Counted from the first letter of the stretch, positions 1-7,303 are shown. The stretch is DNA of 34,018 bases from Lentisphaerota bacterium (GCA_015061495.1 SUWL01000027.1:1-34018), one strand, 5' to 3'. A program made the numbers and translations. Notes: generated by a model from the sequence alone, not told the origin.

Positions 1-926
1 ACCGCGATACACATGCCCCAGAATGCGGCACACATGGCGATCATTTGCCAATCCCACTGAAACAGCGGATAAAGCGGTCTGATCCCCAGCGGCAGTAAAG
101 TGCGGAAAAAGTAGTTGGTGTAGTTGAGTGCCACGATTTCCAGACGTTCCCCGGACAACGCACCTGCCGCACTGCCGGAAACAACTCCGCCCAGCTGTAC
201 TGAATTGAACATGATATATCCCAGCATCACCAGCAAATAGGGTGAGAGTAGTTTGAAACTCTTTTTCCAATCCAGTTTTTCCGTTCCCGCCCAGATGCCC
301 AGAGCCAGCACACAAGGCAGGGTGATGATCAGCGGTTTTGCTCCGAATGACAGCAAATAGAGCAAAGCTCCGGCAACCGGCAGACGGTTTTTCTGATAAC
401 TGCGGATAAAGAGCAAAGCACTTGCCAAGCCTAAAAATATCACCTGCACATCTTTGCGTTCCACTACCCAGATGATCGATTCCACCCGCTGGGCGTGGAG
501 CGCGAAACACAGTGTCCCCAACAGTGCCGCCGGGATGGATAGCGCGAACGGCTTGACCGGATCGAGACGCACCAATCGGATCTTACGCAGCAGCATGTAA
601 AAAAACACCGCGCTGAAACTGTGCAGAATAATGTTGTGCAGTCTGCCGCCCAATTGGATCAATTCATTGCCCCACAGCCAGTAATCCAGCATGAATGAGT
701 GCATTACCAGCGGGGAATAAAGTCCGAGTACCGGGGTTTTCAAGTGGTAAAGGAAGTTCTGCCAGGTCGGAAAGAGCAAATACTCCATCCCGACATAAGA
801 GTTGTTGTCGAGCAAAACAGCATCAAATCCCAATCCGGGCAGAAAGAAGAGCAGAGTTACGATAAAAACGGCAGCAGCAGCCGAAAAATCAGCATGTTTC
901 CGAATGAATTCCACCACCTTTTCCAT
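1..926 (-). CDS. GT-C fold membrane glycosyltransferase (PMT/TMTC-like), 3' end outside window
   Basis: The visible 308 residues form a polytopic membrane protein with hydrophobic segments near residues 15-33, 97-113, 128-143 and several further on. Residues 144-161 read HAQRVESIIWVVERKDVQ, the H-x-x-x-V-E-x-x-x-W-x-x-E-R-K-D-V signature of bacterial GT39/TMTC-type proteins, which often carry C-terminal TPR repeats. These transfer sugars from polyprenyl-phosphate donors on the outer face of the membrane. The first loop has D40-N41-N42 where the family usually has an acidic pair, so the catalytic acid may be D40 alone. The ATG at 926 follows a GGGGAG ribosome site lying inside the end of the upstream regulator gene, whose stop is 6 bases away, so the two are co-transcribed. 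The C-terminal part runs off the window. Family call is fairly sure; substrate is unknown. Confidence 0.8.
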   Translation of the reverse strand, partial: MEKVVEFIRKHADFSAAAAVFIVTLLFFLPGLGFDAVLLDNNSYVGMEYLLFPTWQNFLYHLKTPVLGLYSPLVMHSFMLDYWLWGNELIQLGGRLHNIILHSFSAVFFYMLLRKIRLVRLDPVKPFALSIPAALLGTLCFALHAQRVESIIWVVERKDVQVIFLGLASALLFIRSYQKNRLPVAGALLYLLSFGAKPLIITLPCVLALGIWAGTEKLDWKKSFKLLSPYLLVMLGYIMFNSVQLGGVVSGSAAGALSGERLEIVALNYTNYFFRTLLPLGIRPLYPLFQWDWQMIAMCAAFWGMCIA

Positions 927-932
927 ACCGGT

Positions 933-1649
933 TCAATTCTCCCCTTTGCCGATCCGGTCGAGTCCGGTTTTGATCCGGGAACAGACCTTGGATATATTGA
1001 AAAGTTCCGCTTCGACAGTACTTTTCTCTCTCCCCTGCCCGTAAAAGGTCAGCGAGCAGTTGATATTGCTGTAGACAAAGGGCATGGAAATCATCCATCT
1101 GCGGTTGGGAGCGACCCGGGAGAGGATCTTCTGCTGCCGGATGTTGTAAAATTCCCGGTCGCAGATAACCTGTTCAGTCACCGGCATATCCGGATATTTG
1201 CGCAGCACGATCTCCTGTGCCTTTTCCGGAGAAAATCCGGCAGCACTCAACAGCACCAGAAACGCACCGGTGTAACGCAGGGCATCCTGTACCGGATTGT
1301 TACGGTGACAGCTGTAAATATGAAAGAAACTGCCGCAGTCAAAACCGTGGACGATCGCATTGAGACCGGATTCTTCAGAATAACTGTCCACCGACTGCCG
1401 CAAAATACCGATCAACGGGGAAAGTATCCGCGCCCGGTGGCCGAAACGCATCAGCGTTATTCCGGGGATCAGATGGTGATAATCCGCCTTTTCCAGCAAG
1501 CCGATTTCCACTAAATCAGCGCAAAGACGGCTTACCGTGGGCAGCGGCATATCCAAAATGCGGGTCAGCTCCTTTATTGCCACCGGATGATCGATGGAAC
1601 AGACCGCTTCCAATACAGCACCGGCTTTGGAGAGCAGAGAACTTTTCAT
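933..1649 (-). CDS. IclR-family transcriptional regulator
   Basis: This 238-residue protein has an N-terminal winged helix (about residues 5-60). The pattern is typical of IclR: a helix, then IKELTRILDMPLPTVSRL as helix-turn-helix, then a wing ending near residue 65. The rest matches the position and length of the IclR effector-binding domain, but it is degenerate and I cannot name a ligand. The start codon overlaps the coaD stop as ATGA (1646-1649), and the glycosyltransferase gene begins 6 bases after its stop, so all three are one transcript. IclR proteins usually control catabolic genes next to them; placement between coaD and a glycosyltransferase is not informative about the target. Confidence 0.8.
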   Translation of the reverse strand: MKSSLLSKAGAVLEAVCSIDHPVAIKELTRILDMPLPTVSRLCADLVEIGLLEKADYHHLIPGITLMRFGHRARILSPLIGILRQSVDSYSEESGLNAIVHGFDCGSFFHIYSCHRNNPVQDALRYTGAFLVLLSAAGFSPEKAQEIVLRKYPDMPVTEQVICDREFYNIRQQKILSRVAPNRRWMISMPFVYSNINCSLTFYGQGREKSTVEAELFNISKVCSRIKTGLDRIGKGEN

Positions 1650-2131
1650 TTTTCCACTCCGAGTTTTTTACCCAGTGCCCGCGCAACCGGCATGGGGACA
1701 TACTCCTGATAATTGCCGCCGAGACGGGCGACCTCTTTGACCAGAGTTGAAGAAACGAAAGAATTTTTCAACGTCGGCATCATAAAAATAGTTTCGCACT
1801 GACGTTTCAAATTGCGGTTGAGCAAAGCCATCTGCAGTTCATATTCAAAATCGGAAAACGCCCGCAGACCGCGCAACACGGCATCCGCGCCGAGTCTTTC
1901 CAGAGAATCGACCAGCAACCCGTCGATAGCGACGACTTCGACATGTTCCAGAGCGGCGCAGCTCTCGCGGATGAGGTCACAGCGTTCCTGCATGGTGAAT
2001 ATCGGAGATTTTGCCGCATTGACCGCAACGCCGACGATCACCCGGTCAAACAGGAGTCCGGCGCGCTCCACCAAATCCAGATGCCCATTGGTGAATGGAT
2101 CAAATGATCCGGGATACAAAACCGTTTTCAT
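1646..2131 (-). CDS. coaD: Phosphopantetheine adenylyltransferase
   Basis: CoaD transfers AMP from ATP to 4'-phosphopantetheine to give dephospho-CoA, the fourth step of coenzyme A synthesis, in the cytoplasm. The 161-residue protein has the full family signature: YPGSFDPFTNGHLDLVERA at the N terminus (nucleotidyltransferase T/H-x-G-H motif), RGLRAFSDFEYE in the middle, and SFVSSTLVKE near the C terminus, corresponding to the conserved SSSxVRE. Length is normal. Two in-frame ATGs exist; the one at 2131 is preferred because AGGGA lies about 7 bases upstream, whereas the ATG at 2137 nearly abuts that site, and because the family begins M-K-x-x-x-Y-P-G-S-F-D-P. It is first in an operon with the IclR-type regulator. 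Confidence 0.96.
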   Translation of the reverse strand: MKTVLYPGSFDPFTNGHLDLVERAGLLFDRVIVGVAVNAAKSPIFTMQERCDLIRESCAALEHVEVVAIDGLLVDSLERLGADAVLRGLRAFSDFEYELQMALLNRNLKRQCETIFMMPTLKNSFVSSTLVKEVARLGGNYQEYVPMPVARALGKKLGVEK

Positions 2132-2143
2132 AAACATTTCCCT

Positions 2144-2172
2144 TTGACTTTTTACCGATACCGGTGTATAAT
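2144..2172 (+). promoter_or_regulatory. Sigma70-type promoter for ribF
   Basis: TTGACT at 2144-2149 and TATAAT at 2167-2172 are separated by exactly 17 bases. Transcription would start near 2179, about 58 bases before the ribF ATG. The -10 box overlaps the -10 box of the divergent coaD promoter, so the two may compete for polymerase. Confidence 0.8.
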
Positions 2173-2198
2173 ATACAGCGTGAACTTGTTTTTTTCAA
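2170..2198 (-). promoter_or_regulatory. Sigma70-type promoter for the coaD operon
   Basis: On the minus strand TTGAAA (2198-2193) and TATATT (2175-2170) are separated by 17 bases. The predicted start is about 30 bases upstream of the coaD ATG. It overlaps the ribF promoter on the other strand. Confidence 0.65.
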
Positions 2199-2236
2199 TT
2201 TTTTACGGACAAATTAGCATAATCTTACAGAAAAAC

Positions 2237-3172
2237 ATGGAAAATTTCATTGTTTTTAACGGAAATATCAAATTTTCGCCGGATGAACGCTTCATTGCGG
2301 CGATCGGAGTATTTGACGGTGTCCACACCGGACACCGCAAAATCATTGAGGCGGCAGCGGCACTTGCCCGGGCACACAGCTGCCGGGTGCTGGCATTGAG
2401 TTTTTCGCCGCACCCGCGGGCACTGCTCCGCCCCGACCACCGCCCGGAACTGCTGATAAGCGAATGCGAAAGGTGCCGTCAGCTGCTTGCTGCCGGAGCG
2501 GATCTCTGCGGCTTTATCAACTTCACATCCGAAGCGGCGGCACTTGCTCCGGAAGCGTTCCTTGAAAAATTACGGGATCATGCTCCGGTGGATATCTGCG
2601 GGATAACAGTCGGCAAAAACTGGCGTTTCGGCAGAAACGGCAGCGGTGACCGGCACACGCTGGAGAAGTTCTGTGCGGCAAACAACTGGCATCTGACCAC
2701 GGTACAGGAATTGGAATTGGATGGCAGAACGGTCAGTTCGACTGCCATAAGAGCCGCGATTTCCGCCGGATTTCTGCCGCTTGCCATAAAAATGCTGGGC
2801 AGAAATATCACGCTTGACGGCGTTGTTGTCCACGGATACCAAATCGCGGGGAGCAAACTTGCCGCGCCGACCGCCAATCTGGAAGTTGCTTACGGCGTAC
2901 TGCCGCCGGATGGTGTCTACAGCGGACGCTGCCGGATCGACGGTACCTTTTATCCGGCAGCGGTGAATATCGGTGTGGCTCCGACATTCGGCAATCAGCA
3001 GCGGCGGACGGAGATCCATCTGCTGGACTACTCCGGTTCACTCTACGGCAGAGAACTGACGGTGGAACTGAATAAATTTCTGCGCCCGGAAAGATGCTTT
3101 GCTTCGCCGGATGAGTTAAAAGTGCAGATCGCCGCTGATATCGCCGCCATCCGCAAAGAATTCGGCAGGTGA
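2237..3172 (+). CDS. ribF: Bifunctional riboflavin kinase / FAD synthetase
   Basis: RibF phosphorylates riboflavin to FMN and adenylates FMN to FAD. The 311-residue protein has the FAD synthetase nucleotidyltransferase domain first (about 1-185), with GVFDGVHTGHRKI as the H-x-G-H ATP-binding motif and TVGKNWRFGRNGSGD as the second family motif, followed by SSTAIR. The riboflavin kinase barrel follows (about 188-311), with PTANLE carrying the conserved P-T-A-N, the GVYSG loop and NIGVAPTFG. The start at ATG 2237 is chosen because the family begins just before the first strand; an upstream open frame to 2144 runs through the promoter. No convincing Shine-Dalgarno is visible. It stands alone, divergent from coaD. 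Confidence 0.95.
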   Translation: MENFIVFNGNIKFSPDERFIAAIGVFDGVHTGHRKIIEAAAALARAHSCRVLALSFSPHPRALLRPDHRPELLISECERCRQLLAAGADLCGFINFTSEAAALAPEAFLEKLRDHAPVDICGITVGKNWRFGRNGSGDRHTLEKFCAANNWHLTTVQELELDGRTVSSTAIRAAISAGFLPLAIKMLGRNITLDGVVVHGYQIAGSKLAAPTANLEVAYGVLPPDGVYSGRCRIDGTFYPAAVNIGVAPTFGNQQRRTEIHLLDYSGSLYGRELTVELNKFLRPERCFASPDELKVQIAADIAAIRKEFGR

Positions 3173-3221
3173 TTCACCGCATTCCGTGCGCTTTTTTTGC
3201 CTGGCATTATGGGCAAAAATG

Positions 3222-3387
3222 GTATACATACCGCGTGTTTTTTGTTGCAGGAAACGCCGGTTTGCGGTATACGGATGTGGACACCGCTATGCCACGCGTC
3301 AGATTTCTCCGTAATTATCCGTAATTATCCGTAACTATCCGTACCAATCCGTACAAAACGCCAGTTCCCCACCAACGGTATGTATAC
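3222..3387. repeat. 11-base inverted repeat pair framing the convergent intergenic region
   Basis: GTATACATACC at 3222-3232 is the exact reverse complement of GGTATGTATAC at 3377-3387, 144 bases apart. The enclosed stretch lies between the ends of two convergent genes and also holds a 10-base tandem repeat. There are no transposase remnants. It could be a small non-autonomous element or chance, given the length of the match. Confidence 0.4.
3310..3354. repeat. 10-base-period tandem repeat between ribF and the caspase-like gene
   Basis: Four consecutive units at 3311-3350 read GTAATTATCC, GTAATTATCC, GTAACTATCC and GTACCAATCC, with partial matches on both sides. The period equals about one turn of the DNA helix. 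It lies downstream of both flanking genes, so a promoter role is unlikely; no convincing rho-independent terminator was found in this 231-base gap. Confidence 0.75.
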
Positions 3388-3403
3388 AATTTTTACGGTG
3401 CAC

Positions 3404-5443
3404 TTACCGCCGGATAACCTTGCAGCCTCTAGGGAAAGAAGCATACCATCCGGATTCGTCGTATTTACAATTCCGGGGAATGGTCACACTGGTCAAACTC
3501 GTGCAACGGAAAAACGCCAAATCCCCGATAGTCGTCACACTGTCTGGGATCGTCACGCTCGTCAAACTCGTGCAACCCCGAAACGCCAAATCCCCGATAG
3601 TCGTCACACTGTTTGGAATGGTCACGCTCGTCAAACTTTTGCAACCGTAAAACGCACCCCACCCGATTGTCGTCACACTGTTTGGAATGGTCACGCTCGT
3701 CAAACTCCTGCAACCCTCAAACGCATGATCCTCAATAGTCGTCACACTGGGGGGGATCGTCACGCTCGTCAAACTCGTGCAATAGGCAAACGCATATTTC
3801 CCGATAGTCGTCACACTGGGGGGGATCGTCACGCTCGTCAAACTCGTGCAATCCTCAAACGCATCCCTCCCGATAGTCGTCACACTGGGGGGGATCGTCA
3901 CGCTCGTCAAACTCGTGCAATCCTCAAACGCATCCCTCCCGATAGTCGTCACACCATCAGGAATAACGATACTGGTGATGTTTTTATCTTTTACACCGGT
4001 AACAGTTTTGCCGTCTGCACTGAATTCGAGGACTTTCAAAGCATATTTGCGCGCCTCTGCTTTCGCTTTGCGTTCGGCTTCGATTTTCGCCTTGCGTTCC
4101 GCTTCTGCTTTACGTTCTGCTTCTGCTTTACGTTCTGCTTCTGCTTTACGCTCGGCTTCTGCTTTACGTTCTGCTTCTGCTTTACGCTCGGCTTCTGCTT
4201 TGCGCTCGGCTTCGATTTTTGCCTTACGTTCCGCTTCTTCTCTTGCTTTACGCTCGGATTCTGCTTTACGTTCGGCTTCGATTTTTGCTTTACGCTCGGA
4301 TTCTGCTTTGCGTTCGGCTTCGATTTTTGCTTTACGCTCGGATTCTGCTTTGCGTTCGGCTTCGATTTTTGCTTTACGCTCGGATTCTGCTTTGCGCTCG
4401 GATTCGATTTTCGCCTTGCGCTCGGATTCTGCTTTACGTTCTGCCTCTGCTTTGCGCTCGGATTCTGCTTTACGTTCGGCCTCTGCTTTACGCCCGGCTT
4501 CTTTTTCGTGGTCTGTGACCGGCAAAACTGCCGGAGCGGAAGTGTTTTTATTCTGACGGCTGCCGCCGCCGAAAATAAAGCCGAATACTCCGGCAATTAC
4601 TGCCGCAAGCAAAATAATAAAGGCACTTTTCCAGATTTTATTTCCGGAATTTGTCACTTCTGCGGGAAATGGCGGCGGTGCAACCGGCGGTTGCGGTACC
4701 GGCGGCACTGGTGGTGCCGGATTCCATGAAGCAAAGAGTTTGACTTCGTCCCAGTCATCAACGTTGCCGTTCCAGCAGATATTTTGAGTGCCGGAACTGC
4801 TCATATTTTGCTTCAACTGCCTGCGGAAAATATTAAAATTGTTTACCGCCGCATCACCGATGGTTTTCAACAATGCTTTGGTAAAATAACCGTGTCCGGA
4901 AGCGGTATCTTCAAAGGCTTTTTCCCCGGATGAGCAGGAGTTCAAAATCAACGGCGGAATAAAGCCGCTTTGCGCTCTTACCGCATGATCCAGCGCAATG
5001 GAACGACTCTCGTTACAAACAAACGCCGTACTGCGACCGGCAAGCAGATTGTCCCGGCAGCAATCCAGAATAAACAGCCGCCGTACTCCCGGCTTATTGG
5101 TCGTATCCACTACAGCAGACATGGGAAGTGAACCAACTGTATAACGTTTTGGATCGGCAAAACCGTCTTTGGCAACCAGATAGTGTTCTCCGTTAAGTTC
5201 CCTGCCGTGTCCGGCAAAGTAAAAGACCAGCAAATCACCGCTCTGCAACTGATCATTCAACTCTTCCAGTTTTTCGATGATATAACTGCCGGATGCATTT
5301 TTCTGCGGTATGACTACCGGAGTTTCAAACCCCTCTGCCGCAAACGTCAACGACAGTTTAAGCGCATCATTGCACGCACAATGCAGCGGCGTGATGCCAT
5401 GGCTGTAGTCATCTATGCCTATGAATATCGCAAACCGTTTCAT
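3404..5443 (-). CDS. Caspase-like (C14) peptidase fused to membrane segment, coiled coil and BspA-type LRRs
   Basis: This 679-residue protein has four parts. Residues 1-235 are a caspase/metacaspase-like peptidase: strand MKRFAIFIGIDDY, the histidine motif FYFAGHGRE (His79) and the cysteine motif LFILDCCRDN (Cys128-Cys129; Cys129 aligns with the metacaspase nucleophile). Residues 241-260 are proline-rich. Residues 271-293 are one hydrophobic membrane segment. Residues 311-466 are a highly charged coiled coil built from six- and eight-residue units such as EAERKA and KIEAERKA. Residues 489-660 are seven 23-residue leucine-rich repeats of the BspA/LRR_5 kind (SVTIPxSVTTIGxxAFxxC), with a short cap. 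There is no signal peptide, so the peptidase is probably cytoplasmic and the coiled coil and repeats lie across the membrane. It is a single gene flanked by convergent ribF and divergent thi4. The catalytic pair is intact, so activity is likely; the target is unknown. Confidence 0.9.
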   Translation of the reverse strand: MKRFAIFIGIDDYSHGITPLHCACNDALKLSLTFAAEGFETPVVIPQKNASGSYIIEKLEELNDQLQSGDLLVFYFAGHGRELNGEHYLVAKDGFADPKRYTVGSLPMSAVVDTTNKPGVRRLFILDCCRDNLLAGRSTAFVCNESRSIALDHAVRAQSGFIPPLILNSCSSGEKAFEDTASGHGYFTKALLKTIGDAAVNNFNIFRRQLKQNMSSSGTQNICWNGNVDDWDEVKLFASWNPAPPVPPVPQPPVAPPPFPAEVTNSGNKIWKSAFIILLAAVIAGVFGFIFGGGSRQNKNTSAPAVLPVTDHEKEAGRKAEAERKAESERKAEAERKAESERKAKIESERKAESERKAKIEAERKAESERKAKIEAERKAESERKAKIEAERKAESERKAREEAERKAKIEAERKAEAERKAEAERKAEAERKAEAERKAEAERKAEAERKAKIEAERKAKAEARKYALKVLEFSADGKTVTGVKDKNITSIVIPDGVTTIGRDAFEDCTSLTSVTIPPSVTTIGRDAFEDCTSLTSVTIPPSVTTIGKYAFAYCTSLTSVTIPPSVTTIEDHAFEGCRSLTSVTIPNSVTTIGWGAFYGCKSLTSVTIPNSVTTIGDLAFRGCTSLTSVTIPDSVTTIGDLAFFRCTSLTSVTIPRNCKYDESGWYASFPRGCKVIRR

Positions 5444-5482
5444 GGTATGAATTTATCCCCGCTTGATATAAATATTTTTCTT

Positions 5483-5510
5483 AATATAGCACAACTGCCG
5501 CATATTGCAA
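5483..5510 (-). promoter_or_regulatory. Candidate promoter of the caspase-like gene
   Basis: On the minus strand TTGCAA (5510-5505) and TATATT (5488-5483) are separated by 16 bases, about 40 bases upstream of the ATG at 5443. The -10 matches that of other promoters in this window. The gene itself has only a weak GGGGA ribosome site, set far from the ATG. Confidence 0.5.
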
Positions 5511-5555
5511 GAGTTGAATCATATTTTGCTTTATGTTTTATTAAATTATCAAGAC

Positions 5556-5573
5556 GATTTGTCCGGACAAATC
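5556..5573. promoter_or_regulatory. Perfect 18-base palindrome, candidate operator
   Basis: GATTTGTCCGGACAAATC equals its own reverse complement over all 18 bases. It sits in the divergent gap, about 45 bases upstream of the -35 box of the caspase-like gene and about 37 bases upstream of the -35 box of the thi4 promoter. There is no spacer, so it is a poor RNA hairpin but a good binding site for a dimeric regulator. No regulator gene is adjacent. Confidence 0.5.
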
Positions 5574-5609
5574 TGACATCGAAAAATGGAATTTTACCAT
5601 TTTTGATCC

Positions 5610-5638
5610 TTGACAAAAGCCCTTTGCGGTGCTATCTT
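5610..5638 (+). promoter_or_regulatory. Promoter of the thi4-thiE operon
   Basis: TTGACA at 5610-5615 and TATCTT at 5633-5638 are separated by 17 bases. Transcription would begin at about 5645, exactly at the 5' side of the TPP riboswitch. Confidence 0.75.
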
Positions 5639-5645
5639 TTATAAC

Positions 5646-5738
5646 AGTACGTTTTGGGGTGCTGCAGTTGTCGTAACTGCGGCTGAGAATAAACCCATGA
5701 ACCTGATCCGGATAATGCCGGCGTAGGAATTACGGTAC
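5646..5738 (+). promoter_or_regulatory. TPP riboswitch (THI element)
   Basis: The conserved core is present in order: GGGGTGC near 5656-5662, the P3 hairpin, CTGAGA at 5683-5688, ACCC, then ACCTGATCCGGATAATGCC and GCGTAGGAA. GTACG near 5647 can pair with CGGTAC at 5733-5738 to form P1. These are the thiamine pyrophosphate-binding sequences of the THI box. It precedes thiamine synthesis genes, so it should turn thi4-thiE off when thiamine pyrophosphate is plentiful. Confidence 0.95.
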
Positions 5739-5758
5739 AACGCTTTCCAGTTGATGCG

Positions 5759-5834
5759 GCAAGCGCGTAGTTCCCCAGCAGCGCGCTTGCGGGTGATTTC
5801 GCCCCGCCGGCGCAGAAATGGGGCAAAATGCCCC
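5759..5834 (+). promoter_or_regulatory. Hairpins between TPP aptamer and thi4, candidate expression platform
   Basis: A perfect 9-base stem (5759-5767 with 5782-5790) is followed by a GCGGG/CCCGC pairing and then by a 6-base stem with an AAA loop, GGGGCA/TGCCCC (5820-5825 with 5829-5834). The last stem touches the ribosome-binding site GGAAAGGA (5835-5842). None of the stems is followed by a U-run, so control is more likely at translation start than by termination. Confidence 0.55.
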
Positions 5835-5850
5835 GGAAAGGAAAGCGAAA

Positions 5851-6636
5851 ATGTCCAACTCATCCGAAAATCTCATCTCTTCCGCCATTGTACGCAAATT
5901 CTGCGGCAAACTGCTCGACGGTCTGAAACTGGATGTCGCCATCGTCGGCGGCGGCCCTTCTGCACTGGTTGCCGCCAGAGATCTGGCTTCCAGAGGACTG
6001 AAAGTCGCCATCTTTGAGCGCAAACTTGCTCCCGGCGGCGGCACCTGGGGCGGCGGCATGCTCTTTAACGAAGTGGTCGTGCAGGATGAAGCTCTGCCGG
6101 TGCTGGATGACTTCAAAATCCGTCACGAAGCGCTGGATGCCCCCGGCTATCACACGCTGGATTCCGTGGAAATGGCAAGCGGTCTGATCTTCGGCGCGCT
6201 GCAGGCTGGCGCAAAGATCTTCAACTCCGTTTCCGTGGAAGATATCGTATTTAAAGAAGGCAAAGTCAACGGTCTGGTCATCAACTGGACTCCGGTGGAA
6301 CGTTTGGGAATGCACGTCGATCCGCTGACGGTCATTTCCGAATGTGTGCTGGACGGCACCGGGCACCCCAGTGAAATCATCCGGCTGGCTACTGAAAAAG
6401 CCAAAATCAAACTGGACACCCCCACCGGCGGCATCCTCGGCGAAAAACCGATGTGGGTGGATAACGGCGAAGCATCCACCGTGGAAAATACCCGGGAATA
6501 CTTCCCCGGATTGTTCGCCTGCGGCATGAGTGCCAACAACGTTATGGGCGGCTACCGGATGGGACCGGTTTTCGGCGGCATGCTTCTTTCCGGCCGCAAA
6601 GTTGCCGGATTGATCGCTGAAAGGCTCGCAAAATGA
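5851..6636 (+). CDS. thi4: Thi4-family thiazole synthase, His-type (sulfide-dependent)
   Basis: Thi4 proteins make the thiamine thiazole precursor (ADP-thiazole) from NAD, glycine and a sulfur source. The 261-residue protein has an FAD/NAD-type dinucleotide fold at residues 29-57 ([18 protein letters not shown], ending KVAIFER), the GGGTWGGGM loop at 62-70 and the C-terminal [13 protein letters not shown] segment. At the position where yeast Thi4 has its sacrificial cysteine this protein reads GMHVDPLT, with His155. Archaeal-type enzymes with histidine here are catalytic and use free sulfide instead of destroying themselves, so the same is inferred. The ATG at 5851 is chosen because AGGA lies 8 bases upstream; an earlier ATG at 5818 sits inside the leader hairpins. 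It overlaps thiE by ATGA. Confidence 0.9.
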   Translation: MSNSSENLISSAIVRKFCGKLLDGLKLDVAIVGGGPSALVAARDLASRGLKVAIFERKLAPGGGTWGGGMLFNEVVVQDEALPVLDDFKIRHEALDAPGYHTLDSVEMASGLIFGALQAGAKIFNSVSVEDIVFKEGKVNGLVINWTPVERLGMHVDPLTVISECVLDGTGHPSEIIRLATEKAKIKLDTPTGGILGEKPMWVDNGEASTVENTREYFPGLFACGMSANNVMGGYRMGPVFGGMLLSGRKVAGLIAERLAK

Positions 6637-7277
6637 GTTCCCCTTTTGCCAACCATGCCGCAAGGCTCGCCGCCTTTGAAGCAAGTTTCATCTATCCGGT
6701 GGTCAGTTCGGAATTCTGCGGAACCAAATCCGTTACAGATGTGCTGATCTCACTGGCTGAAAACGGCGCAAAAGTCGTTCAGCTGCGGGAAAAACACCGT
6801 TCAGACGCCGATCTTTTCGCCCTTGCCTGCCGATGCCGGGAAATCACCGCCCGGTACGGCATGCTGCTCTTTATTGATGACCGTACGGATATCGCTCTGG
6901 CATGCGGTGCCGACGGCGTGCATCTGGGGCAGGATGATCTGCCGGTCGCCGCGGCGCGCGCCATTGCTCCGGAACTTATCATCGGAGCATCGACCCATAA
7001 CGCCGACGAGATCATTGCCGCTCAAAAAGCGGGGTGTTCTTACCTGAATATCGGACCGATTTTTCCGACGCAGACCAAAAGCGTTGCCTGCGGAGCACTG
7101 GGGATCGGATTTTTCAACGAATTGAAATCTCTGGTAAATGTGCCATTTTCCGTAATGGGCGGCATCAAAGAACCGCACATTGCGGAATTGGCGGCATTGG
7201 GGGCAAAACATATCGCCATGGTAACTGAAGTGATCAGCAAACCGGAACTTTGCCGCCTGAAATTTCCGGCATTATAA
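6633..7277 (+). CDS. thiE: Thiamine phosphate synthase
   Basis: ThiE couples hydroxymethylpyrimidine pyrophosphate with thiazole phosphate to give thiamine phosphate. The 214-residue TIM-barrel protein has the family motifs in order: [27 protein letters not shown], then [26 protein letters not shown] and PFSVMGGIK. Its start overlaps the thi4 stop (ATGA at 6633-6636), so both are under the TPP riboswitch. The N terminus is about 15 residues longer than in compact ThiE proteins. thiC, thiD, thiM and thiG are not in the window, so the pyrimidine branch must be encoded elsewhere or salvaged. Confidence 0.93.
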   Translation: MSSPFANHAARLAAFEASFIYPVVSSEFCGTKSVTDVLISLAENGAKVVQLREKHRSDADLFALACRCREITARYGMLLFIDDRTDIALACGADGVHLGQDDLPVAAARAIAPELIIGASTHNADEIIAAQKAGCSYLNIGPIFPTQTKSVACGALGIGFFNELKSLVNVPFSVMGGIKEPHIAELAALGAKHIAMVTEVISKPELCRLKFPAL

Positions 7278-7303
7278 CCCCCTTGGCTGATGATCCGGAC
7301 AAA

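Noticed and set aside
699..1514. 271-codon plus-strand open frame across the glycosyltransferase and IclR genes
   Set aside because: It crosses the boundary of two well-supported minus-strand genes and has no recognisable motif.
3173..3200. CGCA/TGCG hairpin and T-run after ribF
   Set aside because: The stem is only four base pairs, too weak to call a terminator with confidence.
3480..3960. Regularly spaced repeats that look like a CRISPR array
   Set aside because: They are 69-base coding repeats in frame with the leucine-rich repeat protein; no unique spacers and no cas genes.
3380..4729. Long plus-strand open frame opposite the caspase-like gene, with repetitive F/C/R-rich product
   Set aside because: It is the antisense shadow of the repeat-rich coiled coil and LRR codons; composition is absurd for a protein and no ribosome site fits.
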